Below, one piece after another: positions 51,830-59,888 of a stretch of 64,000 nucleotides of DNA (positions within the stretch are counted from its first letter, which is position 1; each line of letters begins with the position of its first letter). The notes beneath the pieces are model-generated. The model was not told the DNA's origin, ran no database searches, and was given only the letters and a program-made list of their open reading frames with translations. Made by a program: the position numbers and the translations under genes. The stretch is taken from positions 124,001 through 188,000 of the forward strand of contig NZ_MRDL01000051.1 of the NCBI RefSeq assembly GCF_002008365.1, given 5' to 3'. Source of the DNA: Rhizobium leguminosarum bv. viciae USDA 2370. GTDB lineage: Bacteria > Pseudomonadota > Alphaproteobacteria > Rhizobiales > Rhizobiaceae.

Positions 51830-52489
51830 ATGACCGGATTTTCGATATTCTTCTCGGTCGTCCAGGGGCTCGTCGCCGGGCTTGGCGTAACCGTTTTCGT
51901 CACGATCGCCTCGCTGGCGCTCGCAGCCGCCTTCGGGTTCCTTCTCGCCCTGCTCAGGCAATTTGCCGGGATCAAATTCATCGATCTGGCGATCGATGTC
52001 TGCTGCGAGATTCTCTGCAATGTGCCGGCCTTGACGCATCTGTTCATCCTCTACTTCGGGCTTGCCAGCATCGGCGTGAAATTGACGTCGATCACGGCGG
52101 CCGTCCTGGGCCTCGGGCTCATCGGAGCGGCGATCACCTGTGCAATCTTTCGCGCCGGTTTCGCCGCGCTGCCTGGCGGGCAGGCGGAGGCGGCGCTTGC
52201 CGCAGGGCTGACCCCGCTCCAGACCATCTTTGAGATCCTGACGCCGCAGGCCATGCGGATAGCGCTTCCAGGGCTCGGGAACTACGCGGTGCAGCTTCTC
52301 AAGGATACATCCGTCGTCTCGGCCATCGCGGCGCCGGAAATCATGTTCTTTGCCCGCTCAATGGTGACGTCGTCCTTCCAGACAACAATGATCTACGCGA
52401 CGGCGGCGGCACTCTACCTGTTGCTGAGCTTGCCATTGATGCAGGTCACGCGGTTCCTCGAAAGACGTTATGGGAGATTGAAAGGATGA
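51830..52489 (+). CDS. Amino acid ABC transporter permease 1
   Basis: A 219-residue membrane protein of the HisMQ/GlnP type with about five segments. The coupling loop that touches the ATPase is EAALAAGLTPLQTIFEILTPQAMRIALP. It starts seven bases after the ATPase stop codon and its end overlaps the next permease gene by four bases (ATGA), a sign of translational coupling. Confidence 0.93.
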   Translation: MTGFSIFFSVVQGLVAGLGVTVFVTIASLALAAAFGFLLALLRQFAGIKFIDLAIDVCCEILCNVPALTHLFILYFGLASIGVKLTSITAAVLGLGLIGAAITCAIFRAGFAALPGGQAEAALAAGLTPLQTIFEILTPQAMRIALPGLGNYAVQLLKDTSVVSAIAAPEIMFFARSMVTSSFQTTMIYATAAALYLLLSLPLMQVTRFLERRYGRLKG

Positions 52490-53148
52490 GCGCTTTCCTA
52501 GCGCCCTATGGCGATTATGGTGCCGAATGGCTGCCTCTCCTGCTGCGGGCGATGGTGAATACGGCCCTGCTTTCCGTTTGTGCCTTTGCCCTGGCATTCG
52601 TTTTTGGCTTGCTGCTTTCGCTCTGCCAGAAATCCAGTTTCGCGGCGCTAAGGTATTTTGCGGCCCTCTATGTGACGATCGTGCGTGGCGTGCCGCTGCT
52701 GGCGGTTTTGTTTCTGCTTTATTTCGGCTTGCCGGGTATCGGGATCGTCTTTGATGCTTTCGGCGCGGCGATTGCGGGCCTGGCGTTGTGTTTCGCGGCC
52801 CAGGTCGCAGAGCTTTTCCGCGCCGGCCTGAAGGCTATACCTGCCGGGCAGAGCGAGGCAGCGTTGGCCGCGGGCTTCACCCCGGTCCAGAGCTTCGTCC
52901 TGATCATCCTGCCGCAGGTCGCGCGTGTCATTCTGGCGCCCATGATCATCACCTTCGTCTCGCTGCTCAAGGATTCTTCGCTCGCTTCGCTGATTACCGT
53001 CAACGAACTGGTTCTCACCGGGCGGTCAATGGCGACCGAGTATTTCCTGCCCTTGCAAATCTACATTGCCGTCGGCCTCTGCTATTTCGCGATAGCCTGG
53101 CCTTTCTCGGTCCTCTCGCGCCGGCTAGCCCTTCCGGCCACCCGCTAA
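52486..53148 (+). CDS. Amino acid ABC transporter permease 2
   Basis: A 220-residue permease paralogous to the previous one, forming the membrane dimer with it. The coupling loop is EAALAAGFTPVQSFVLIILPQVARVIL, and the middle holds TIVRGVPLLAVLFLLYFGLPGIG. It starts within the end of the previous gene (ATGA overlap). The hydrolase-Rid fusion starts 23 bases downstream. Confidence 0.93.
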   Translation: MSAFLAPYGDYGAEWLPLLLRAMVNTALLSVCAFALAFVFGLLLSLCQKSSFAALRYFAALYVTIVRGVPLLAVLFLLYFGLPGIGIVFDAFGAAIAGLALCFAAQVAELFRAGLKAIPAGQSEAALAAGFTPVQSFVLIILPQVARVILAPMIITFVSLLKDSSLASLITVNELVLTGRSMATEYFLPLQIYIAVGLCYFAIAWPFSVLSRRLALPATR

Positions 53149-53171
53149 CTCGTCATCACAAGGCCAAGACC

Positions 53172-54404
53172 ATGACCATTGAAACGACCGTTGCCACCGG
53201 CGACGCACGTCGGCATGCAACGCAATCGGATGAACCTCGTTGGCCGGTGATCCTCATGACGCCCGACCTCAGCGAAGCGCCTGATGCTCCGACCGAGAAG
53301 GAGTATGTGGTACGCGCCAACTATGCGGACGCCATAGCCGAGGCAGGGGGAATTCCGTTGATCCTGCCTTACAATACCCGGAACCTGGCACCGGCCTTGG
53401 CACTCGCCGATGGAATCCTCCTTACCGGTGCGCGGCCGGGGACGGAGGTGACAGGGGCGCGCAGGCAGTTCGAAATTCAGCTGGTCGAGCAAGCCTTGAA
53501 AACCGGCAAGCCGCTTCTCGGCATCTGCCATGGCATGCAACTGATCGGTGAATGCCTTGGAGGCAAATTTCAAACCGAGCTGCCGGCCGCCGCCGCCGTA
53601 TCCCACATCCCGCAAGATGTCCCCGACGTGCTGGCGCACGAGATCATCGTCGAGCAGGGCAGCGTGCTCGCCAACTGGGTCGGGAAGAGGTCGGCGCGCG
53701 TCAACAGCCTGCATCGGCATGCTTTGGCCGGCCACGGACGATTCCGTGTCGCTGCAAGGGCGCCGGACGGCATCATCGAGGCATTCGAAGGAGAAACAGA
53801 CGGCTTTTGCCTGGGTATCCAATGGCACCCGGAATACCGGCTGACTGAACTCGACAGGAATATCATGAGGGCCTTCGTCGACCGCAGCGCAGAAGCGGCG
53901 GCCCGCAAGGCACGCAATGCTTCGTCGGCTGGAAGCAATCGCGTGCGCGAACGGCTGGTACAGCTCGAGCTTGCCCTACCGGAAGCATCCTCGCCGCCGG
54001 GTGCATTTTCCGGAGCTGTGCGGACCGGCAATATCATCACCATTTCCGGTCAAGTGCCGTTGAAGGATGGCGTGGTGCTGCAGACGGGACACCTCGGAGC
54101 ATCAGTCTCCATCGAAGAGGGGCGAGAATGTGCGCGTTGGGCGCTTCTCAATGCGCTTGCCCAGTTGGAGGGAGCTGCGGGCGGCTTCCGCAAGATCCTG
54201 GGCTTCGTACGGCTGGCGGGCTATGTCGCGGCAGATGCTGCTTTCGAGCGCCACGGCGCGGTCGTCGATGGCGCTTCGGAACTGCTCCGAGAGCTTTTCC
54301 CGGATCGATGGACGCATGCCCGCATCGCGGTCGGCGTTGCATCCCTGCCACGTGGGGTTCCTGTTGAAGTCGAGCTGACGGCCATCGTCGGCGACGAGGC
54401 CTGA
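53172..54404 (+). CDS. Fusion of gamma-glutamyl hydrolase (PuuD-like) and Rid protein
   Basis: A 410-residue two-domain enzyme. Residues about 23-240 are a class I glutamine amidotransferase-like hydrolase of peptidase family C26. The catalytic set is complete, with C119 in GICHGMQ and H219/E221 in QWHPEY; PuuD, the closest named group, cleaves gamma-glutamyl-GABA. Residues about 258-406 are a Rid (YjgF/YER057c) domain of the YjgH-like group, with SGQVPLKDG, and the conserved R384 in HARIAVGVASLPRG that hydrolyses imines. The fused order suggests that the first domain frees an amino compound and the second clears the imine made after its oxidation. The start was set at ATG 53172, after the permease stop codon; the frame is open further upstream only as a shadow of the permease gene. 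Confidence 0.9.
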   Translation: MTIETTVATGDARRHATQSDEPRWPVILMTPDLSEAPDAPTEKEYVVRANYADAIAEAGGIPLILPYNTRNLAPALALADGILLTGARPGTEVTGARRQFEIQLVEQALKTGKPLLGICHGMQLIGECLGGKFQTELPAAAAVSHIPQDVPDVLAHEIIVEQGSVLANWVGKRSARVNSLHRHALAGHGRFRVAARAPDGIIEAFEGETDGFCLGIQWHPEYRLTELDRNIMRAFVDRSAEAAARKARNASSAGSNRVRERLVQLELALPEASSPPGAFSGAVRTGNIITISGQVPLKDGVVLQTGHLGASVSIEEGRECARWALLNALAQLEGAAGGFRKILGFVRLAGYVAADAAFERHGAVVDGASELLRELFPDRWTHARIAVGVASLPRGVPVEVELTAIVGDEA

Positions 54405-54405
54405 G

Positions 54406-55617
54406 ATGGGGCGCGTTGCGGTGATCGGCGCCGGCGTCATCGGCGTGTCGTCGGCCTATCTTCTCGCCCGGGCCGGGCATGATGTGACACTTGTCGATGC
54501 GGCGGGCGAGCCGGGCACGGGGGCGAGTGCCGGCAACGCCGCGCAACTGTCCTGGGCCTACGGTGACGCAATGGCATCGCCAGCCCTGCTGAAGCATCTG
54601 CCAGCCATTGCGATGGGGCGCGATCCGGCCTTCCGCATCCACTGGCAACTCGACCGGGACTTTCTGCGTTGGGGGCTGAAATTTATTGCCAATACCCCGT
54701 TCAGGCGTTGGTGGAACAATACGCAGGATATCCTGCGCCTCGCCGAGCAATCCCGTTACGAACTCGCGATCCTGCTTAAGGAAACCGATGTCGAATTCGA
54801 TTACCGTGTCGCCGGAAAGCTGCATCTCTACGCCGACCGGCAGAGTTTTGCTGCCGCCCATTCCAGTGTCGTGCGCAAGAATGCCCTTGGCTTCGAACAG
54901 CGCCTGCTGACGCGGATGGAGGCGGAAAACATCGAACCGGCGCTTGCCGCGTATCAGGGAGAGATTGCCGGCGCCGTTTATACCCCGGATGATGCCCTCG
55001 GCGATGCGGCCGAATTTTGCCGCCAGCTGACCGCCTGGATGATCGGGCGCGGGCAGGTGTCGACGCTTTTCGGCAGAAGGGTTTCGAGCTTTGTCCAAAC
55101 GGGAGGGGTGCTGACAGGGTTGAGGTTCGAGGATCGCGACGAGCTTCACGTCGACGCCGCCGTTGTCGCCGCAGGACCGCAGATCCGTTCCCTCGTGTCC
55201 GATCTGCCCGAGGCCCGGGACATACGCTCCGTCAGAGGCTACTCGCTCACCATTCCAAGATCCGGCCTTGCACCAAGTGTCAGCCTGACAGACGTCAAGC
55301 GAAAGCTTGCCTTTGCGGCAATCGGCGACCGTTTTCGTGTTGCCGGACTGGCAGACATCGAGCGTCCCGGAGCCGGTTTTGATGTCGGGCGTTTCGACAC
55401 GCTCAAGCTGGCCGCGTCCGCAGTGCTGCCCGATCTTTTCGACCGATCGGACGAACTGACGAGATGGTCGGGCGAGAGGCCCATGACTCCGACCTCCAAG
55501 CCCATGATCGCCGCCTCCCGACGCATCAAAGGTCTCTACATCAATGCCGGCCACGGCATGTTGGGATGGACGCTCGCATTGGGTTCTGCCCGCCGCGTGG
55601 TCGATCTCCTTCGATAA
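54406..55617 (+). CDS. FAD-dependent D-amino acid dehydrogenase-like oxidoreductase
   Basis: A 403-residue flavoprotein of the DAO/DadA family. The FAD-binding loop is VAVIGAGVIGVSSAYLLARAGHDVTLVD (GxGxxG with acidic end) and the second nucleotide segment is GTGASAGNAAQLSWAYGD. The C-terminal GLYINAGHGMLGWTLALGSA is the typical flavin-contacting end of DadA proteins. It should oxidise an amine or D-amino acid to an imine, passing electrons to the membrane. The gene starts one base after the stop codon of the fusion gene, so production is probably coupled. Specificity is unknown. Confidence 0.92.
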   Translation: MGRVAVIGAGVIGVSSAYLLARAGHDVTLVDAAGEPGTGASAGNAAQLSWAYGDAMASPALLKHLPAIAMGRDPAFRIHWQLDRDFLRWGLKFIANTPFRRWWNNTQDILRLAEQSRYELAILLKETDVEFDYRVAGKLHLYADRQSFAAAHSSVVRKNALGFEQRLLTRMEAENIEPALAAYQGEIAGAVYTPDDALGDAAEFCRQLTAWMIGRGQVSTLFGRRVSSFVQTGGVLTGLRFEDRDELHVDAAVVAAGPQIRSLVSDLPEARDIRSVRGYSLTIPRSGLAPSVSLTDVKRKLAFAAIGDRFRVAGLADIERPGAGFDVGRFDTLKLAASAVLPDLFDRSDELTRWSGERPMTPTSKPMIAASRRIKGLYINAGHGMLGWTLALGSARRVVDLLR

Positions 55618-55794
55618 GTCGGTGGTTGGCGCCCGGTGCTCACAGTTGCGGACGCCCACCTGCCGCAGCGTTCCGGCAGATGCGGGGACTTCGCTCAATT
55701 CATACCCCTTCACATCCATCGGATCGCTTCGGATCATAAAATCCGGAGCGAAGTGAGTGAGCGCGCGTCACCAATGGAATCTGTGGAATGACCC

Positions 55795-56565
55795 CTAGCC
55801 GAATTTCTCAGTCGTGTCGGCCTTGCCGAACACCCAATAGCCGGATGCCTTGATCCAGCCGAGCGGGCAACCTCGTTCCAGCAGATAGGCGCGGAGATCG
55901 CGTGTTACCGAGGCTTCCGCCGCGACCCAGATGAAGGTTTCCGGTTGGATATCGACCGTGCTCAACAATTTCAGCAGCGCTGCGGCATCCGTTGCCTGCG
56001 AGAGAGGCCGATGCGCCCAGTGGATGTGCAGTTCGACTGATGTCGTGAAGACCTGCTCTTCCAACGGGCCGGTGACGGCTGCGATTGTGGTGATGACGGT
56101 TCCGGCACTGCTCTCCTCGATCCGGCGGCCGATTGCCGGCAGTGCCGTTTCGTCGCCGATCAGCAGCCATCGTTTGACTGTCTTCGAAACCACGGCGGAG
56201 CCCCTTGGTCCGCCGATCTCGAGCCTGTCGCCGGGGCGCGCGTCGATCGCCCATTGGGTCACGGGGCCTGCCTCGTGCAAGGCGAAGTCGATGGTCAGTC
56301 TGCGTTCGGCATTGTCGTAGCGGCGCGGCGTGTAGTCACGGCGTTCTTCCCCGCCATCGGTGGCCGGTACGAAAATCTTGATGTGGTCATCGGGTGCAAG
56401 ACTGGTGAAGTCGGCGAGATCGCCGCCGGTCAATTCGATGCGGCGCATGCCGGGGGTGATGTCGATGACGCTTTCGACCATCAGGGTGCGCCGTCGCGTG
56501 TCGTGGCGGATCCGCTCGATGACAGGGGCGGGTGAAGTCTGTTCTTTGAGTTGATTGTTATCCAT
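55795..56565 (-). CDS. Siderophore-interacting protein (ferric-chelate reductase)
   Basis: A 256-residue flavoprotein of the SIP (ViuB-like) family. It reduces iron in imported ferric siderophores with NAD(P)H. The FAD-binding part shows RRDYTPRRYDNAERRLTIDFALH with the RxYT motif, and GPRGSAV further on. The SIP domain follows with RWLLIGDETALPAIGRRIEE and the C-terminal KASGYWVFGK. AAGGAC before the ATG at 56565 supports this start; the frame is open 13 codons further. No siderophore uptake genes lie in the window. Confidence 0.9.
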   Translation of the reverse strand: MDNNQLKEQTSPAPVIERIRHDTRRRTLMVESVIDITPGMRRIELTGGDLADFTSLAPDDHIKIFVPATDGGEERRDYTPRRYDNAERRLTIDFALHEAGPVTQWAIDARPGDRLEIGGPRGSAVVSKTVKRWLLIGDETALPAIGRRIEESSAGTVITTIAAVTGPLEEQVFTTSVELHIHWAHRPLSQATDAAALLKLLSTVDIQPETFIWVAAEASVTRDLRAYLLERGCPLGWIKASGYWVFGKADTTEKFG

Positions 56566-56848
56566 GTGTCCTTCCGGGGCTTTGAAGCTCGATCCGCAGG
56601 ACATAGTCGCGCAGATCGAAGCCGCAAAAGCCGTTCGATCATACGCGTTGAGTGACGTTAACGCTTACGTGGCCGGGTGACCCGACCATTGAGCGCATGA
56701 TGTAACCGACGCCGGCGGCATGTGCAACGGCAAGGTGGCCAACAAGGGCGATAATTGCCAAAGTTTAACTTTCCGGCGGTGTTTCGGTCGGGCAATGATC
56801 ATCTGCTCAACGCGCATGAATTTCGTGCAGGCGGTCATGGAGAAGACA

Positions 56849-57460
56849 ATGGGCAGCGGAATCCAGGACGTGCTCGACATCTATCACGCGATGATCGAGA
56901 CGGAGCATAACAGCCCGCGCGAACTGCCTCCGGGCGGCCGCGACGGAGGACAGGATCAGCGGCTGCGCGCAGTCGGGCCGGAGACTGGGCAGTTCATCAA
57001 TATCCTCGCCAGGAGCCTCAAGGCGCCGACGATCCTCGAACTCGGCACCTCCTTTGGTTATTCCGGGATATGGCTGGCGGAAGCCGCGCGCGCTTCCGGC
57101 GGGCGGCTGATCACCATGGAAATGCACGGTTACAAGTCTGCCTACGCACGCGACATGGCCGTCAGGGCAGGGCTTGCCGAGTATGTGGAATTCAAGGTCG
57201 GGGATGCCGTCCAGATGATCGGCGCGCTTTCCTCCGGCATCGACTTCGTGCTGGTGGATCTGTGGAAGGATCTCTACGTTCCCTGCCTCGAAGCCTTCTA
57301 TCCCAAGCTCAATCCGGGCGCGATCATCGTCGCCGACAACATGCTGCGCCCGGGAGGCGATGATCTCAAACGCTATGGTGAGGCTGTCCGTGCCAAGCCA
57401 GGGATATCAAGCGTGCTGCTGCCGGTCGGCAGCGGGCTTGAGGTCAGTCGGTTCGATTGA
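56849..57460 (+). CDS. O-methyltransferase-like protein
   Basis: About 203 residues with the class I methyltransferase pattern of the caffeoyl-CoA/catechol O-methyltransferase group. Motif I is ILELGTSFGYSGIWLAEAA, followed by LITMEMHGYKSAYARDMAVRAGL, IDFVLVDLWKDLYVPCLEAFYPKL and the metal-region-like VADNMLRPGG. The usual acidic residue after strand 2 is present (E in TMEMHG). GGAGAAG before ATG 56849 fits best, but the ATG at 56837 is also possible. The acceptor is unknown. Confidence 0.8.
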   Translation: MGSGIQDVLDIYHAMIETEHNSPRELPPGGRDGGQDQRLRAVGPETGQFINILARSLKAPTILELGTSFGYSGIWLAEAARASGGRLITMEMHGYKSAYARDMAVRAGLAEYVEFKVGDAVQMIGALSSGIDFVLVDLWKDLYVPCLEAFYPKLNPGAIIVADNMLRPGGDDLKRYGEAVRAKPGISSVLLPVGSGLEVSRFD

Positions 57461-57583
57461 GGCTGAGGTGAGATTAGCTGTCATTTTGTTTTTTGGTTGC
57501 AGAAAAAAAGAAGACACGTTTTAAGCTAATTTCCGACACGTTCCCGATCAAAGCTCTGCGTTATTGCGAGCTTTGGAGATGTG

Positions 57584-57979
57584 ATGTCGGGCATTCTTGT
57601 CGCCACCCTTTTGGCAACGGTTTCTGCAAAGATTCCAGCCGGGTTTTCCAGCGGTGACGTTCTCTATTCTGATTGCAGCGAGTCCCGGCAGTTTGTCGTC
57701 GGGTATGTTGCCGGTTGGTTGGACAAATGGAATAGTGATGAGCAACTCGCTCGTCGCATTTTTACCGAAGCCGCTCCCAGACCCAGCAGGATGGTGAACT
57801 CGGCGCATTTTGCAATCGCCGTTGGTGTCAACGTCTGTATCCCAGTCGGAACTACGGCGGAAGCGATCGGCAATACGCTATGCACGTTCCTGGAGGAGAA
57901 TCCCGGCATACGCGGGGCCACCGGCGACGAGTTGATGACCACCATGGCTCATTATAAATACCACTGCCCGATTCCTTAG
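57584..57979 (+). CDS. Rap1a/Tai-like exported protein
   Basis: A 131-residue protein with a short signal-like N-terminus (SGILVATLLATVSA). The mature part follows the Rap1a/Tai immunity pattern: FSSGDVLYSDC, SRQFVVGYVAGWLD, VNVCIPVGTTAEAIGNTLCTFLEENPGIRGATGDELM and the terminal cysteine in YHCPIP. Members neutralise Tae-type peptidoglycan amidases delivered by type VI secretion, but many are orphans, as here: no effector or T6SS genes are in the window. GGAGA lies before the ATG. Confidence 0.7.
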   Translation: MSGILVATLLATVSAKIPAGFSSGDVLYSDCSESRQFVVGYVAGWLDKWNSDEQLARRIFTEAAPRPSRMVNSAHFAIAVGVNVCIPVGTTAEAIGNTLCTFLEENPGIRGATGDELMTTMAHYKYHCPIP

Positions 57980-57985
57980 GGAGAT

Positions 57986-58699
57986 TCACGCTGGCTTGTT
58001 GGCCTCGATGAAACGGCTGAGCGAGGTGGCGGCGTTGAGCATATGGGCGCGCATGCGCCGTGACGCCATCTCGCCGTCGCCTTCGGCGATCGCCTGCATG
58101 ATGGCCTCGTGTTCGTCGCGGGAGCGGCTCAGCCTTTCGCCCTGGCGCAGTTGCGTGCGTCGGAAGGCGTTCAGGCGGTTGCGGATGGCGATCGCCTGTT
58201 CGGCGAGGAAGCCGTTATGGGTGGCGCAGTAGATGGTCTCGTGGAACTGACGGTTGAAGCTATCATAGGCGTTGACGTCGCCGCTTTCGACGATTGGCCG
58301 TGAGAGCTCGTGCAGTTCGATCAGGCGGCTGCGCTCCAGCGGCGTCATGCGGTAGGTCGCGAGCCTGACGCAGACGGCCTCGATCTCGGCCACCGTCTCG
58401 AACATCTCCATGATGCGCTCCGGCGTCATACGGGCGACGACGCCGCCGCGCCGGGCGCGAAGCTCGACGAGGCCGCCCGCCGCCAGCTGACGCAGCGCTT
58501 CGCGAACCGGCGTGCGGGAGGCGCCGAAACGATCGGCAAGCTGCTGTTCGTCCAACGCTGCGCCCGCCGCCAGCCTGCCGGCGGCGATCTCGTCCGTCAG
58601 GGCGTTGCGAATGCGATCGGAGAGCAAGCCGCGATCATCACCGTCATCCTCGGTTTCGAAACCATTCTCCATTCCGTTATCTCCGATCTGTTTCAACAT
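57986..58699 (-). CDS. GntR family regulator (FadR/FCD type)
   Basis: A 237-residue regulator. The winged helix lies at about residues 30-95 (AAGAALDEQQLADRFGASRTPVREALRQLAAGGLVELRARRGGVV) and the FCD ligand domain fills the rest, with metal-binding histidines in FHETIYCATHNG. FCD regulators often sense organic acids. The start at ATG 58699 was preferred because the longer frame begins with TTG. It diverges from the exported hydrolase gene at 59041, which is a probable target. Confidence 0.9.
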   Translation of the reverse strand: MLKQIGDNGMENGFETEDDGDDRGLLSDRIRNALTDEIAAGRLAAGAALDEQQLADRFGASRTPVREALRQLAAGGLVELRARRGGVVARMTPERIMEMFETVAEIEAVCVRLATYRMTPLERSRLIELHELSRPIVESGDVNAYDSFNRQFHETIYCATHNGFLAEQAIAIRNRLNAFRRTQLRQGERLSRSRDEHEAIMQAIAEGDGEMASRRMRAHMLNAATSLSRFIEANKPA

Positions 58700-58710
58700 C
58701 GACGGCTCGA

Positions 58711-58852
58711 TCGATTGTGTATGCAAATGCGACTGTGCTTGCCGCTCAACGTATACACTTATGGCATCACGAAGGTGTTACGTATTCAATAATTGACTTT
58801 GTATCGAATGGGAATACATAAATCTCCAGCGAGCAGGCTTCTGCATACACGA
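58711..58852. promoter_or_regulatory. Possible GntR operator half-sites
   Basis: gtgtatgca near 58717 and its reverse complement tgcatacac near 58844 lie between the GntR and hydrolase genes, with a related gtatacac near 58751. FadR-type proteins bind TnGTnnnACnA-like repeats, and the match is only partial. Confidence 0.3.
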
Positions 58853-59040
58853 GCCGCTTCAATTACCGAATTTGAGTACGACGGGAGCCGCAACGCGACG
58901 AGGGCCAGCGCCCGCCGGGCAAAGCGAACCGTTCCGACACGGCATCACAGACCAACCGATTTTGACTTGGCTTCCGTTCTTCGGTCCCGAGCCGACATGC
59001 TTTCGATCCTTCAATTCCTGGACGCACAAGGAGCCAGATC

Positions 59041-59823
59041 ATGATGATGAACAGACGGACTTTCTCGGCCGCCCTTGTTGCCGGCGCCGCCGCTTCTCTG
59101 CTTGCCACCCGCGGCATGGCCGCGACATCCGCTCCCTTGAAGGCGCGCAACGTCGTGCTGGCGCACGGACTGTTTGCCGACGGCTCGTGCTGGACCGAGG
59201 TGATCGCGCGCCTGCAGGCGGCTGGGCTCAATGCCACGGCGGTACAGAACCCGCTGACGACGCTGCCCGAGGCTGTCGCTGCCGTGAAGCGGGTGCTCGA
59301 CCGACAAGACGGCCCGACGGTTCTCGTTGGGCATTCGTTTTCCGGCATGATGGTCACCGAGGCCGGCGTGCACCCGGATGTTTCGGCGCTCGTCTACGTG
59401 GCGGCGCGGGCGCCGGATGCAGGTGAGGATTATACCGCTCTCGCCAAGACCTTCCCAACGCCGCCCGCTTCGGCCGGCATCGTCTTTGACGGTGACGAGG
59501 GTCGGCTGAGCGAGGAAGCCTTCCTGCGTGATTTCGCCGGCGACCTGCCGGAGGCGAAGGCGAAAGTTCTTTACGCCGTGCAGCAGCCGTTTCAAAAGGC
59601 GCTGCTGACCGGCAAGACGACACAGGCTGCTTGGCGTTCGAAGCCGAGCTGGTATGCCGTCTCGACCGAGGACCGGACGATCAATCCCGATCTCGAACGC
59701 TTCATGGCCAAACGCATGGGAGCAAAGACCATTGAAATCCAGGCCAGCCATCTGTCGTTGATCTCCCACCCGGACGAGATCACGAAGCTGATCCTCACGG
59801 CGGCGGGGCAGAATAGGGACTGA
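59041..59823 (+). CDS. Exported alpha/beta hydrolase with Tat-like signal
   Basis: A 260-residue hydrolase. The N-terminus (MMMNRRTFSAALVAGAAASLLATRGMA) carries the twin arginine pattern RRTF. The catalytic serine is in VLVGHSFSGMMV near residue 103, and the histidine near the end in IQASHLSLISHPDEI. This matches the Abhydrolase_6 group close to salicylate esterase-like and AB hydrolase superfamily proteins in rhizobia. AAGGAG lies before the first ATG. Together with the convergent epoxide hydrolase it suggests detoxification outside the cytoplasm. Confidence 0.88.
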   Translation: MMMNRRTFSAALVAGAAASLLATRGMAATSAPLKARNVVLAHGLFADGSCWTEVIARLQAAGLNATAVQNPLTTLPEAVAAVKRVLDRQDGPTVLVGHSFSGMMVTEAGVHPDVSALVYVAARAPDAGEDYTALAKTFPTPPASAGIVFDGDEGRLSEEAFLRDFAGDLPEAKAKVLYAVQQPFQKALLTGKTTQAAWRSKPSWYAVSTEDRTINPDLERFMAKRMGAKTIEIQASHLSLISHPDEITKLILTAAGQNRD

Positions 59824-59888
59824 TGCCGAGGCCGGGAAGCGGCAGGGCCGCGGCGGCATCCCTAAGCGGCGAGGGGCCGCCGCTCCTC

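Noticed and set aside
54148..55737. 529-codon minus-strand frame opposite the DadA-like gene
   Set aside because: Antisense shadow; no family features.
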